Part shown: positions 1 to 8,762 of the stretch, in pieces
Layout: each line of letters starts with the position of its first letter
How positions within the stretch are numbered: the stretch's first letter is position 1
Origin: an uncultured bacterium
GTDB lineage: Bacteria; Hydrogenedentota; Hydrogenedentia; Hydrogenedentales; CAILVY01
DNA length: 64,000 nucleotides
Assembly (NCBI GenBank): GCA_937951485.1
Contig: CALEDJ010000032.1
Location: forward strand, 62,001-126,000
Reading direction: 5' to 3'
The notes under the pieces: model-generated
Told to the model about the DNA's origin: nothing
Seen by the model: the letters and a program-made list of their open reading frames with translations, nothing else
Databases searched by the model: none
Made by a program: the position numbers and the translations under genes

Positions 1-1092
1 GACAAATCATATATGGGCCGGGCGCTGGCATTGGCGGCGAAGGGCCGGGGACGCACCAGCCCCAATCCGATGGTCGGCTGTGTCATCGTGCGTGACGGCG
101 CCATCATGGGCGAGGGATGGCACCGGAAGGCCGGTGAACCACACGCGGAAGTTGAGGCGGTGGCGGCAGCGGCGGGGGAGATTCGCGGGGCGACGGTCTA
201 TGTGAACCTGGAGCCCTGCGCCCACCACGGCAAGACACCGCCGTGCGCGGATATGCTGGCGGCGTTGCGGCCCGCGCGCGTCGTGGCCGCCATGCGCGAC
301 CCCAATTCCCTGGTGGCCGGAAAGGGCATCGCCCGCCTGCACGCGGCGGGCATCGCTGTGGATGTCGGATTGATGGAGGAAGAGGCGCGCCGGCTGAACG
401 AGGCGTTCATCAAGTACATTACGACGGGCCGCCCCTTTGTCATCGCGAAATGCGCCATGACCCTGGATGGCAAAATCGCCACCCGGACCGGCCATTCGCG
501 GTGGGTGACCGGCGAAGCCTCGCGGCGGCTGGTGCATGAACTCCGCAACGAGGTGGATGCCGTGCTGGTGGGCAGCCGGACGGTGATGCTGGACGACCCC
601 AGTCTGACCACGCGCCTGGACCGACCGGACACCCGCGACCCGATCCGCGTCATCCTCGATGCGGGTGAATACCTGGATGCGGGCCGCAAGGTCTTCCATG
701 TGCCCAGCGAGGCGCCCACCTGGGTCGCCGTGACGGAAGACCGGGACTATCCCGCCGCCGCGCAAGTGATCCGCGTGCCGCGCGGCAACAGCGGCGTGGA
801 CATGGAAATCCTCATGGATGAACTGGGCCGCCGCGAAATCATGACCCTGCTTATCGAAGGCGGCGGCACCACGCATGCCTCCGCATTTGAAGCCGGCATC
901 GTGGACAAGGTCCTGTTTTTCATCGCCCCGAAGATCGCCGGCGGGCGCGAGGCCATCACGCCGGTCGAGGGCAAAGGCGTGCCGCTGATGGACGACGCCA
1001 TCGCGTTGACCAACATGACAGCCACGTCCGTCGGGGAAGACCTGCTTATCGAAGCCTATGTGAAGAAAGCATCATGTTTACAGGAATCATAG
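1..1092 (+). CDS. ribD: RibD bifunctional deaminase/reductase, 5' end cut by window
   Basis: Riboflavin biosynthesis enzyme: deaminates the pyrimidine made from GTP, then reduces its ribose side chain with NADPH. The N-terminal part shows the zinc cytidine-deaminase signature, HAE (in EPHAEVEAV) followed by EPCAHHGKTPPC. The C-terminal part, from about FVIAKCAMTLDGKIAT, is the reductase fold, with LLIEGGGTTHASAF near the end. The reading frame is open to base 1, and DKSYMGRALALAAKG matches the usual start of RibD, so a few residues lie outside the window; the ATG at base 13 is internal. The last 19 bp overlap ribE, which implies translational coupling. It heads the visible rib operon. Confidence 0.95.
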   Translation, partial: DKSYMGRALALAAKGRGRTSPNPMVGCVIVRDGAIMGEGWHRKAGEPHAEVEAVAAAAGEIRGATVYVNLEPCAHHGKTPPCADMLAALRPARVVAAMRDPNSLVAGKGIARLHAAGIAVDVGLMEEEARRLNEAFIKYITTGRPFVIAKCAMTLDGKIATRTGHSRWVTGEASRRLVHELRNEVDAVLVGSRTVMLDDPSLTTRLDRPDTRDPIRVILDAGEYLDAGRKVFHVPSEAPTWVAVTEDRDYPAAAQVIRVPRGNSGVDMEILMDELGRREIMTLLIEGGGTTHASAFEAGIVDKVLFFIAPKIAGGREAITPVEGKGVPLMDDAIALTNMTATSVGEDLLIEAYVKKASCLQES

Positions 1093-1700
1093 AGGAAGTT
1101 GGCGCGGTATCACGCCGATCCGGCGCGCAATTGACCATCCTTGCGCGCGAAGTGCTCAAGGACCTGAGCCTCGGCGACAGCGTGGCAGTGGACGGGGCGT
1201 GCTTGACCGTCGCCGCGCTGCGCCCCGACGGTTTCGTCGTGCAGGTCTCCCCGGAAACCCTGCTGCGCACCACACTGGGACGCCTGCGCGCGGGGCATGC
1301 CGTGAACCTGGAGCGCGCCATGCGGGCTGACGGACGTTTCGGCGGTCATTTCATGCAGGGCCATGTGGACGGCGTGGGCAAGATCGAGAGTGTCATGGAC
1401 CAGGGCGAGTTTTCGCTGTGGCGCTTTCGCGCTCCAGCCGAAGTGGCGCGTTATCTTGTGCCCAAAGGCTCCATCGCCATAGACGGCATCAGTCTCACCG
1501 TCATTGAACCGGAACGCGATACCTTCGCAGTGGCCGTCATTCCAACGACCATCAAGAAAACGACGCTGTCCACCAAGGGTCCCGGCGATTTTGTAAACAT
1601 GGAAGCCGACATGATCGGAAAACATATTTATCATTACCTCAAAGGCGGCAAGAGCGAGGGCATCACGCCCGAACTCCTGGCCCGCCTTGGGTTTGATTAG
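1074..1700 (+). CDS. ribE: Riboflavin synthase alpha subunit
   Basis: Catalyses dismutation of two 6,7-dimethyl-8-ribityllumazine molecules to riboflavin, the last step of the pathway. The protein is 208 residues, the usual length, and starts with the canonical [10 protein letters not shown]. It has the two tandem lumazine-binding repeats, the second beginning near [12 protein letters not shown], and ends with the typical [16 protein letters not shown] segment. Its start overlaps the end of ribD by 19 bp, and ribBA follows after 10 bp. No frame damage is visible. Confidence 0.96.
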   Translation: MFTGIIEEVGAVSRRSGAQLTILAREVLKDLSLGDSVAVDGACLTVAALRPDGFVVQVSPETLLRTTLGRLRAGHAVNLERAMRADGRFGGHFMQGHVDGVGKIESVMDQGEFSLWRFRAPAEVARYLVPKGSIAIDGISLTVIEPERDTFAVAVIPTTIKKTTLSTKGPGDFVNMEADMIGKHIYHYLKGGKSEGITPELLARLGFD

Positions 1701-1710
1701 GAGTCTTATT

Positions 1711-2904
1711 GTGCTGACCCCCATACCGGACATTCTTGAAGAACTGCGCCAGGGCCGCATGATAATCCTGGTGGACGACGAAGACCGCGAAAATGAGGGC
1801 GACCTCGTCATCGCCGCAGAAAAAGTGACGCCGGAAGCCATCAATTTCATGGCGCGATACGGACGCGGGCTGATCTGTATGCCAATGCCGGAAGATCGCC
1901 TCAAGGAATTGGCCTTGCCGCCGATGACCGCCGACAACACTTCGCCGTTCAACACCGCCTTTCATGTCTCCTTTGAAGCCGCCACCGGCATTTCAACCGG
2001 CATCAGCGCGCATGACCGCGCGCGATCCATTCAAGTGGCTGCTGACCCCGCTTCCACCGCGCGCGACCTGGTCCGCCCCGGCCATGTGTTTCCTTTATGT
2101 GCACGCGCGGGCGGCGTGCTGGTGCGAGCCGGGCAGACGGAAGGCTCCATTGACCTCATGCGATTGGCGGGCCTGCGCCCTGCCGCTGTGATATGCGAGA
2201 TCATGAATGAAGACGGCACCATGGCGCGCATGCCGCAACTGGAGCAATTCGCTGACAAACACAATATCAAGATTTGCTCGATCGAGGAATTGATTCAATA
2301 CCGCCGCCGCACGGAAAAACTGGTGCGACGCGCCGCAGCAACCCGACTGCCCACGCGGTACGGCGATTTTGAACTGATTGTTTATGAAACCGAAGTGGAC
2401 AATTACCAGCATCTCGCGCTGGTCAAGGGCGACGTGGCGGGTAAACCGGACGTGCTGGTGCGCGTGCACTCAGAGTGCTTTACGGGTGATGTGCTGGGTT
2501 CCTTGCGCTGCGACTGCGGCGCGCAATTACATGAGGCCCTGCGCATGATCGAAGAGGCCGGTTACGGCGTTCTTGTCTACATGCGACAGGAAGGAAGGGG
2601 CATCGGGTTGCTCAACAAAGTCAAAGCCTATGCCCTGCAGGATCAGGGCATGGATACCGTGGAGGCCAACGTCCATCTCGGTTTTGACCCTGATCCGCGC
2701 GAATATGGCCTTGGCGCGCAGATTCTCAGTGATCTCGGCATCAGCGAAATGCGCCTGATCACCAACAACCCAGTCAAGCGCGCCGGTATCGAAGGCTATG
2801 GTCTGCGTGTCACTGGCCGGGTCCCACTCAATATCCCGCCGAATGACATCAATCGCAAATATCTGGAGACCAAACGCGAAAAACTGGGGCATCTGCTTGG
2901 GTAA
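1711..2904 (+). CDS. ribBA: RibBA: DHBP synthase / GTP cyclohydrolase II fusion
   Basis: Supplies both riboflavin precursors. The N-terminal half makes 3,4-dihydroxy-2-butanone 4-phosphate from ribulose 5-phosphate (signature [14 protein letters not shown], then [12 protein letters not shown]). The C-terminal half opens the GTP imidazole ring; its zinc cysteines are in [15 protein letters not shown] and it has [11 protein letters not shown] chose the GTG at 1711 because AGGAG at 1699-1703 sits 7 nt upstream and the protein then begins [16 protein letters not shown], as expected. A TTG at 1687 is in frame but lacks a ribosome site and would overlap ribE. The result is 397 residues, normal for the fusion. 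Confidence 0.96.
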   Translation: MLTPIPDILEELRQGRMIILVDDEDRENEGDLVIAAEKVTPEAINFMARYGRGLICMPMPEDRLKELALPPMTADNTSPFNTAFHVSFEAATGISTGISAHDRARSIQVAADPASTARDLVRPGHVFPLCARAGGVLVRAGQTEGSIDLMRLAGLRPAAVICEIMNEDGTMARMPQLEQFADKHNIKICSIEELIQYRRRTEKLVRRAAATRLPTRYGDFELIVYETEVDNYQHLALVKGDVAGKPDVLVRVHSECFTGDVLGSLRCDCGAQLHEALRMIEEAGYGVLVYMRQEGRGIGLLNKVKAYALQDQGMDTVEANVHLGFDPDPREYGLGAQILSDLGISEMRLITNNPVKRAGIEGYGLRVTGRVPLNIPPNDINRKYLETKREKLGHLLG

Positions 2905-2960
2905 CATTTTAGCCGACTGGCGTAACCTTTGGAATCAACACACATAACGCTTTCTTTTCA

Positions 2961-3052
2961 CCATTGCGAGTGGTGCGGCGCACAGCGCCGCCGAGCGAAG
3001 CAATCCGAGGTGGACCGTGTATCCAGATTGCCGCGCCACGCTCGCAATGACG
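2961..3052. repeat. REP/MITE-like palindromic repeat, copy 1
   Basis: Short imperfect palindrome between ribBA and the DUF2007 gene. The termini are perfect 9-bp inverted repeats, CATTGCGAG (2962-2970) and CTCGCAATG (3041-3049). The interior contains GAGCGAAGCAATCC, which recurs near 28890. Elements with this core are scattered in the intergenic regions of many bacterial genomes. No gene is visible inside it. Confidence 0.7.
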
Positions 3053-3153
3053 GAGTTACGTGCAGTGATTACCTCGGTAGGCTGGAATGTTACCTGCTTG
3101 GTTGAATGAAAGAAAGATTCGAGAAATCCAGGACTTGAGAAAGGAGACGCGGC

Positions 3154-3399
3154 ATGAACACGGAATTTGAGGACCACGAACTGGTATCGGTCTTTTCCTG
3201 CGAAAGCGACGAGGAGGCCGAAATCATCGTGGGTTTTCTGGAGGCAAACGGTATTGAAGCCGTGCGAAACAATGAAGTGCCCCACAGCGTCTTTCCGGTT
3301 TCCAGTGATGCCCATGTTTTGGTCAATGCCTCGGACGCGGACGAAGCCCGACGCCTGATCCGCGAACGGGAAGCGGAAGCGAAAGAGGATGGGATGTGA
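3154..3399 (+). CDS. DUF2007-type small putative signal-transducing protein
   Basis: An 81-residue soluble protein. The pattern LVSVFSCESDEEAEIIVGFLEANGIEAVRNNE, followed by VLVNASDADEARRLI, matches the DUF2007 fold, a small ferredoxin-like domain with no settled function, often found beside housekeeping genes. AAGGAG at 3141-3146 lies 7 nt before the ATG and supports the start. It sits inside the riboflavin cluster between ribBA and ribH, so it may be co-transcribed with them. A role in riboflavin synthesis is not shown; the link is positional only. Confidence 0.8.
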   Translation: MNTEFEDHELVSVFSCESDEEAEIIVGFLEANGIEAVRNNEVPHSVFPVSSDAHVLVNASDADEARRLIREREAEAKEDGM

Positions 3400-3450
3400 C
3401 GCATCCGGCACGGCGCCGCATAAAGAACAACATCAGGAGAAAAAACAAGT

Positions 3451-3915
3451 ATGGCAACAGTAATTGAAGGCAATTTCAACACAAAGGGGAAGCGGTTCGG
3501 TATTGTGGCGTCACGCTTCAACGAATTCATTACGCGCAAACTACTGGAGGGTGCGCTCGACGTCCTGCGTCGTCATGAAGTGTCCGATGACCAGGTCACT
3601 GTTGCATGGTCTCCGGGGTCCTTCGAGATTCCCCTGATTGCCCAGAAAATGGCGGCATCGGGAAAATACAACGCCATCATTGCATTGGGCGCAGTCATCC
3701 GGGGAGCAACCCCGCATTTCGATTACGTGGCGGCGGAGGCCGCCAAAGGCGTGGCGCAGGCGATGTTGAGCACCGGTGTCCCTGTGATCTTCGGCATACT
3801 CACGACAGACTCCATCGAGCAGGCCATCGAGCGGGCCGGCACCAAGGCCGGCAACAAAGGCGGCGACGCCGCGATGGCCGCCATCGAAATGGCCAATCTG
3901 ATGGAGCGCATCTGA
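3451..3915 (+). CDS. ribH: 6,7-dimethyl-8-ribityllumazine synthase
   Basis: Condenses dihydroxybutanone phosphate with the ribitylaminopyrimidine to form lumazine, the substrate of riboflavin synthase; the family forms 60-mer capsids or pentamers. At 154 residues it has the standard length. Landmarks are [32 protein letters not shown], and [16 protein letters not shown], which contains the conserved active-site histidine. AGGAGA at 3435-3440 precedes the ATG. The nusB start lies 2 bp after the stop codon, the common ribH-nusB pairing. Confidence 0.97.
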   Translation: MATVIEGNFNTKGKRFGIVASRFNEFITRKLLEGALDVLRRHEVSDDQVTVAWSPGSFEIPLIAQKMAASGKYNAIIALGAVIRGATPHFDYVAAEAAKGVAQAMLSTGVPVIFGILTTDSIEQAIERAGTKAGNKGGDAAMAAIEMANLMERI

Positions 3916-3917
3916 TC

Positions 3918-4364
3918 GTGCACAGCGCCATCTTGCGCCGTCGCGCACGGGAATGCGCCTTGCAGTTTCTTTTTGGCTTGGAATTCACGGGGAATTCCTG
4001 GAAAACGGATATCGGCGATTTCTGGGAGCATTTTCCTGCGCGCCCCGGCGCCAGGGCCTATGCCGAACGCCTGATTCGCGGGGTCTGTGAACACCGGCAG
4101 GCGCTCGATGAGCAGATTTCGGAATCGCTGGAAAAATGGTCGCCTGACCGCGTGGGCCGCATCGAGCGCACCATCCTGCGTATTGCGCTTTTTGAAATGC
4201 GCCATGTCCCGGAAGTCCCGGTGAAAGTTGTCATCAATGAGGCAATTGAAATCGCCAAACGCTTCGGTTCAGAGGAATCGCCGCGCTTCATCAATGGCGT
4301 ACTGGACCGGCTGGCCCAAAAATGTGCGATGCCAACAACCTGTGACGTAAAAAAATCATTGTGA
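3918..4364 (+). CDS. nusB: Transcription antitermination factor NusB
   Basis: RNA-binding antitermination factor that acts with NusE (S10) on boxA elements of rRNA operons. The 148-residue helical protein begins with RRRARECALQFLFGLEF and has the family-typical DRVGRIERTILRIALFEM and VVINEAIEIAKRFGSEESPRFINGVLD. I chose GTG at 3918, 2 bp after the ribH stop, because this gives the normal N-terminus; the longer open frame upstream is the out-of-frame shadow of ribH. It shares a transcript with ribH in many bacteria. Confidence 0.94.
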   Translation: MHSAILRRRARECALQFLFGLEFTGNSWKTDIGDFWEHFPARPGARAYAERLIRGVCEHRQALDEQISESLEKWSPDRVGRIERTILRIALFEMRHVPEVPVKVVINEAIEIAKRFGSEESPRFINGVLDRLAQKCAMPTTCDVKKSL

Positions 4365-4376
4365 AAATCCATCGTT

Positions 4377-5225
4377 ATGTCCTTTATTGATTTGCATTTG
4401 CACAGCAACCACTCGGACGGATCCGATTCTCCGGATCGTGTTGTGGCGCGCGCGTCGGCCATGGGCATCTCCGGTATGGCATTGACGGACCACGACACGG
4501 TTTCCGGTGTCGCAGAAGCGGAAGCCTCGGCAGGAAAAGCCGGCATGGATTTCCTGACGGGGGTGGAAATCACCGCGCAGTTTGATGGACAGGAAATCCA
4601 TGTCATCGGCCTGGGCGTGGACACTGGATGTGGGAAACTGTTGTCGCCGCTGAAAAAAAACGAAATGGCACGCAATGAACGCGCCGCGCTCGTGCTGGAA
4701 AAACTCGCCCAGTGTGGCATTGTCCTGCCGCCGGACCTTCTGCGACGATATGCGCGCGGCGCCGCCGTCAGTCGCATGCATATTGCCCGCGTCCTCTGCG
4801 ACCTCGGAATCACCACAAGCACCCAGGAGGGGTTCGACCGTTTCCTGAATTCGGGACGCCCAGCCTACGTCCCAAAGCGGTTAATGCCGGTGGAAACGGC
4901 GATTGCGGCTATTCATGATGCGGGGGGACTCGCCTTCGTTGCACATCCCGGGCTGAGCCGCAATGTGCGCCGACTCCTGCCGCGACTCGTGGAACTTCCC
5001 TTTGACGGCATCGAAGCATACCACATCAGCCACAGCCAGTCTGCCACGGGCGATTTTCTGAAGTTTGCGGCAACCCGCAGGTTGCTTGTTTCCGGCGGCA
5101 GCGACTGTCATGGCATTATCAAAGGCGCACCGGAAATGGGCAAAGTCCGCGTGCCCTGTGAACGGCTGGGGCCGATTCTTGACGCCTTGGCAGCACGTGC
5201 AAGATTTCCCCGACAAGTCAATTGA
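4377..5225 (+). CDS. PHP-domain phosphoesterase (YciV/RNase AM type)
   Basis: Metal-dependent phosphoesterase of the PHP superfamily, closest in pattern to YciV-like enzymes that hydrolyse 3',5'-bisphosphate nucleotides or trim RNA 5' ends. All metal-binding blocks are visible: DLHLHSNHSDGS, LTDHDTVSG, GVEITAQFDGQEIHVIG, FVAHPG and SGGSDCHG. The 282-residue length is normal. It begins 12 bp after nusB on the same strand, so it probably ends the rib/nus operon. Its 3' end overlaps the convergent coiled-coil gene by 8 bp. The exact substrate cannot be read from the sequence. Confidence 0.88.
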   Translation: MSFIDLHLHSNHSDGSDSPDRVVARASAMGISGMALTDHDTVSGVAEAEASAGKAGMDFLTGVEITAQFDGQEIHVIGLGVDTGCGKLLSPLKKNEMARNERAALVLEKLAQCGIVLPPDLLRRYARGAAVSRMHIARVLCDLGITTSTQEGFDRFLNSGRPAYVPKRLMPVETAIAAIHDAGGLAFVAHPGLSRNVRRLLPRLVELPFDGIEAYHISHSQSATGDFLKFAATRRLLVSGGSDCHGIIKGAPEMGKVRVPCERLGPILDALAARARFPRQVN

Positions 5226-8200
5226 CCACCGGGGTCACCTCGCAATAGGGCATGTCGTAACGCAGCAGAACCAGCCCTTCTTGGGAGATGCCTGTGTTGG
5301 CGATATGCAGACGGCGCAGGGCGCTCATAGCCTTGATTCGGGGAATGCTGGCGTTTGTAATGCGCGCCTGGTTGATCCACAGGTGTTGCAGGTGTCTGAA
5401 ATTGTCAAATACGGCGAAGCCCCCATCGGTCATCGCGACATCATACATTTCGATTTCGCGGAGCATGGTCATGCGTTCCAGATGCTTCAACCCCTCGTCC
5501 GTCACGCTGGTGCGCACCAGATGCAGGCTGCGCAATCCGGTCAGATTCCGGATATATGCCAATCCTTCATCCGTTACCTTGTCGCCCACCAGTTCCAGAC
5601 TTTGCAGGTCGTTGCTGCTCAGCAGGCTGAGCGGGCGCAAATCCGCCCCTGCGTCATAGTCCACCGCCAGTTTGACCTGCGTGCCTTCTGGAATCTGCAC
5701 ATCGCCGCGTGCGTACGAAAATTCCTTCCACGGATCGCTGCCCACAGGACTCCAGGGCCGCGTCAGAATTCGCCCCATGCTCCGGTCCTGCGGGAAATGC
5801 AGCACCCGTGCGGGCGGCCGCGCAGTGGTTTCCGCGATAACCACCGATTCCGGGGGTTTCACGCTGATTACGCAGAAAGGGAGCGCCTCTTGGATGGCGG
5901 TCTTGTCCCGTTCGGAAGTCTCATGATCCACATAGAGTTCCCGTAACTCGTTCAAATGGGCAAGATGCGCCAGATTCTCATCTGTAACCTCGATACGCGG
6001 CAGCCAAAGGGACTTGATGATGCGCGGATTCAGCGCCGCCAGCGGCGATAAATCGTCTGCCGCTTCTTCCAACATCTTCAGGTGAATCGCCAGTCCGGTG
6101 CGCACGGAGACGTTGCCGCGTGCGTCCGCGAACGGCTCCCAATCCTTCGGATCCACAGACTGCGCATCACGCGCATACAATGTGCCTATGGACCGGTCTT
6201 CCGGAAAGGACAGCGTAATCACGCGAGATTCCCCGATTTCATCCTCCGCCCCGCGCCAGATGCCTTGCCAACGCATAAAGAGCACAACGACAGACAACAC
6301 GATGACGGCCACAAGCGCCGCTGTCACCAAGGGAGATTGACGCCTGCCTGCGCGCGCACGCGATAGCAGATATTCCGAACGCGCCAAGGCCTCATCGCGC
6401 TGATCCAGCCGGTCCTGGAGTTTTTGCATTTCCAGCCGTGCTTCTTCAAGCCCGCGCGATTTTTCTTCCTGTTGCCGCCGCAGTTGCTCCAGTTCCAATT
6501 CAATATCCCCTTGCGAACTGGCGGCGTCGTGCGTCACGTTGCGCAGGGATTCCAGTTCTGCCTGAAGACGCGCGATGGTTTCCTCATTGCGCTTTTTCTC
6601 TTCGGCGGCTTTACCGGCGGCGCTTTCGCGCTCCCGCAACAATGATTTGAGCCCCTCCATTTCCTTACGGGCCTCTTCAAGCGCGCGCACATGGGCGGAT
6701 TCGTTTTCTTTTAACTGGGAAAGTTCGCCGAGCAGGTCCTGTTCTGAACGCCGGGTCTGCTCGGTCTGCGCTTTTAGTGAGGCCAATTCCCGTTGGAGGT
6801 TCTCCATGGCCGCCTGGGTCTCCGCGCCACTCTGGGCAACGGCTTCCATTTGCGCCTCCCGTTCTTTCAGCGTGGACCGCAGCCGATCCATTTCCGCGCG
6901 GGCTTCCTCCAGGGCGCGGCTCTTGGCCGCTTCGTTGGCCCGCAGTTGCTCCACTTCGTGCGCCAGCGCACTTTCCGAAGCGGATGCGTGCTCCGCCTGA
7001 GCACGCAACAACTCCAGTTCCTCGCGTAGCCTTGCCGCTTCGGCATCATGCTGCGAACCGCTTTCCTCGGCTTTGCTCACGGCGGCCTGTTGCGCGCTCA
7101 ACTGCGCCCGCAATTGCTCCAGTTCCCCGCGTGTGCCGTCCAGTTCCCGGGCCTTCTGCGATTCGTTGGAACGCAGCACCTCGATTTCATGCACCAGATG
7201 CTTTTCGGATTCGGCAAATTCCTGGGCTTGTGCGTTTAGCGAAGCCAGCTCTTCCTTCAGGGCCGCCAATGCCTCGGCGCTCATCGTGCTCCGCTGTTCC
7301 GCATCGGAAAGACGCGCTTCTTTTTCGGCCAGATGCTTCTGGAGTTTCTCCATTTCTGCGCGCATCGTTTCCAGGGATCCGGCCTTGCGCGATTCGTTCG
7401 CGCGCAACTGTGCCACTTCTTCGGCCAGACGCCTTTCCGATTCGGCGGCGCTTTCCGCCTGTTTGTGAAGCGTTTCCAGTTCTTTGCGCAATGCCGCCAG
7501 CGCCGCTTCGCTTTCGCGGCTGCGACTCTCGGCTTCCAAGGCGGCGCGTTCCCGATCTGCAAGCGACGCGCGCACATTTTCCAGTTCGCGGCGTGCCGCC
7601 TCCAGGGCTTCGCTCTTGCTGCGCTCATTGCCGCGCACCTGCTCCAGTTCCCGCAAAAGCGCCTGCTCGGAACTGGTGGCATGTTCCGCCTGTCCCCGCA
7701 GCGCATCCATTTCACGTTGCATTGCCGTCATGGCCGCTTCGCGCTCAGCGTTTTTCGCTTCCGCCTCAGCAACCGCGCGCTCTCTCTCGGTCAGTTTCTC
7801 CTGCAATTGCGTCAACTGGCTACGCGCTTCGCTCAACGCTTCGTTCTTCTGATCTTCCTGCCTCTTCAAACGCTCCAGTTCGTCATGGATGCTCTTCTCG
7901 GAATTGGCGGCGTTTTCCGCTTTCTCATGCAGGGCGACCAATTCCTCCTCCAACTTCAGCATAATGCGCTCATGGGCTTCAGTTTCACGAGCGGCCTCAG
8001 CCAGCGCCCTTTCCCGGTCCGCCAACGCCTTTCGCAGAGATTCCACTTCGGCGCGGGCTTTGTCCAGCGCTTCTGATTTGCTCTGTTCCCGTTCCCGCAG
8101 TGCCTGCAACTCGGATTGAAGTGTTTGCTCGGAGGCGGAGGCCGCGCTGGCCTTTGAAGTCAACGCCGCCAATTCCGCTTGCAGCATATCAATCTGCTGG

Positions 8201-8571
8201 AGCAGGCGCTGCTTATCCGCATCATCCGTCCGAAAACTCTCAAGCGATGCACGCAGTGCGGCGCCGGCGTTCTCCTGCAGGGAAACAGCCGACTCAAGCC
8301 GTTCGCGCTGCGCCGTATCCAGCATGTCGGAAAGCGCAGCGGCATTCTGCCGCAACGTCTTTAAAGAATCCGTCCACGCGCCGATTGTATCCATCGCCTC
8401 CGCCGTCTTGCCCAGCCCCGCAAAGGATTCCGCCTTGACCCGAAGAAGTTCCACAGAACAGAATCCGGCGTCCTCCAGCGCAGCAATCGCTTCCAAGGCC
8501 TCCGAATATCGTCTGTTGCGGCAATGCTCAATCGCCGTTTGATAATGCTTCTCACTGACATCAAGTTGCAT
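5218..8571 (-). CDS. Giant coiled-coil membrane protein with duplicated LRR module
   Basis: A 1117-residue protein of unknown function. Residues 1-130 are helical and TPR-like (YSEALEAIAALEDAGF). Residues 133-741 are seven full plus one partial copy of a 77-residue repeat, each starting E[LM]xxL and holding a core like RANEAAKSRALEEARAEM; 77 residues are exactly 11 heptads, so the coiled coil stays in register. A single transmembrane segment follows at about 748-766 (LVTAALVAVIVLSVVVLF). The C-terminal part holds two related modules (FPEDRSIGTLYARD and FPQDRSMGRILTRP), each followed by leucine-rich repeats of the TDEGLxxLxxLxxL type. It lies alone on its strand, divergent from the MshEN/HDOD gene. 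Topology suggests a long cytoplasmic rod with an exported LRR head; this is inference. Confidence 0.85.
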   Translation of the reverse strand: MQLDVSEKHYQTAIEHCRNRRYSEALEAIAALEDAGFCSVELLRVKAESFAGLGKTAEAMDTIGAWTDSLKTLRQNAAALSDMLDTAQRERLESAVSLQENAGAALRASLESFRTDDADKQRLLQQIDMLQAELAALTSKASAASASEQTLQSELQALREREQSKSEALDKARAEVESLRKALADRERALAEAARETEAHERIMLKLEEELVALHEKAENAANSEKSIHDELERLKRQEDQKNEALSEARSQLTQLQEKLTERERAVAEAEAKNAEREAAMTAMQREMDALRGQAEHATSSEQALLRELEQVRGNERSKSEALEAARRELENVRASLADRERAALEAESRSRESEAALAALRKELETLHKQAESAAESERRLAEEVAQLRANESRKAGSLETMRAEMEKLQKHLAEKEARLSDAEQRSTMSAEALAALKEELASLNAQAQEFAESEKHLVHEIEVLRSNESQKARELDGTRGELEQLRAQLSAQQAAVSKAEESGSQHDAEAARLREELELLRAQAEHASASESALAHEVEQLRANEAAKSRALEEARAEMDRLRSTLKEREAQMEAVAQSGAETQAAMENLQRELASLKAQTEQTRRSEQDLLGELSQLKENESAHVRALEEARKEMEGLKSLLRERESAAGKAAEEKKRNEETIARLQAELESLRNVTHDAASSQGDIELELEQLRRQQEEKSRGLEEARLEMQKLQDRLDQRDEALARSEYLLSRARAGRRQSPLVTAALVAVIVLSVVVLFMRWQGIWRGAEDEIGESRVITLSFPEDRSIGTLYARDAQSVDPKDWEPFADARGNVSVRTGLAIHLKMLEEAADDLSPLAALNPRIIKSLWLPRIEVTDENLAHLAHLNELRELYVDHETSERDKTAIQEALPFCVISVKPPESVVIAETTARPPARVLHFPQDRSMGRILTRPWSPVGSDPWKEFSYARGDVQIPEGTQVKLAVDYDAGADLRPLSLLSSNDLQSLELVGDKVTDEGLAYIRNLTGLRSLHLVRTSVTDEGLKHLERMTMLREIEMYDVAMTDGGFAVFDNFRHLQHLWINQARITNASIPRIKAMSALRRLHIANTGISQEGLVLLRYDMPYCEVTPVVN
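6349..8175 (-). repeat. Seven full and one partial copy of a 231-bp coding repeat (77 aa each)
   Basis: Inside the coiled-coil gene the protein splits into units starting at residues 133, 210, 287, 364, 441, 518, 595 and 672. The first seven are exactly 77 residues, and the eighth runs about 70 residues into the membrane segment. Units are diverged in DNA sequence but share position-specific features such as ASEQ/SSEQ/SESE near position 14 and NExxKxxxLExARxEM near positions 29-44. The exact spacing points to growth by tandem duplication of an 11-heptad block. Confidence 0.85.
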
Positions 8572-8762
8572 GCGCTTTCGTTCCCTTCAGTGTCCCGGGA
8601 TAACCGTTTTGTTGGCGACAAAACTCGGACGTGGCAACAAAGGCCATATCTAGTGTAACATAAACAGTAGGTGAAGATGAGACAGTGACGCCGAGTGTAT
8701 CGGTTTGATAGTTTAGATCGCAACAATACGACTCGTTGGATGGGGCTGCCAAGGAGAGAAGC

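Noticed and set aside
6777-7964. 395-residue frame opposite the coiled-coil gene
   Set aside because: The Pro/Arg-rich content reflects the reversed Glu/Ala repeats; no motif is present.
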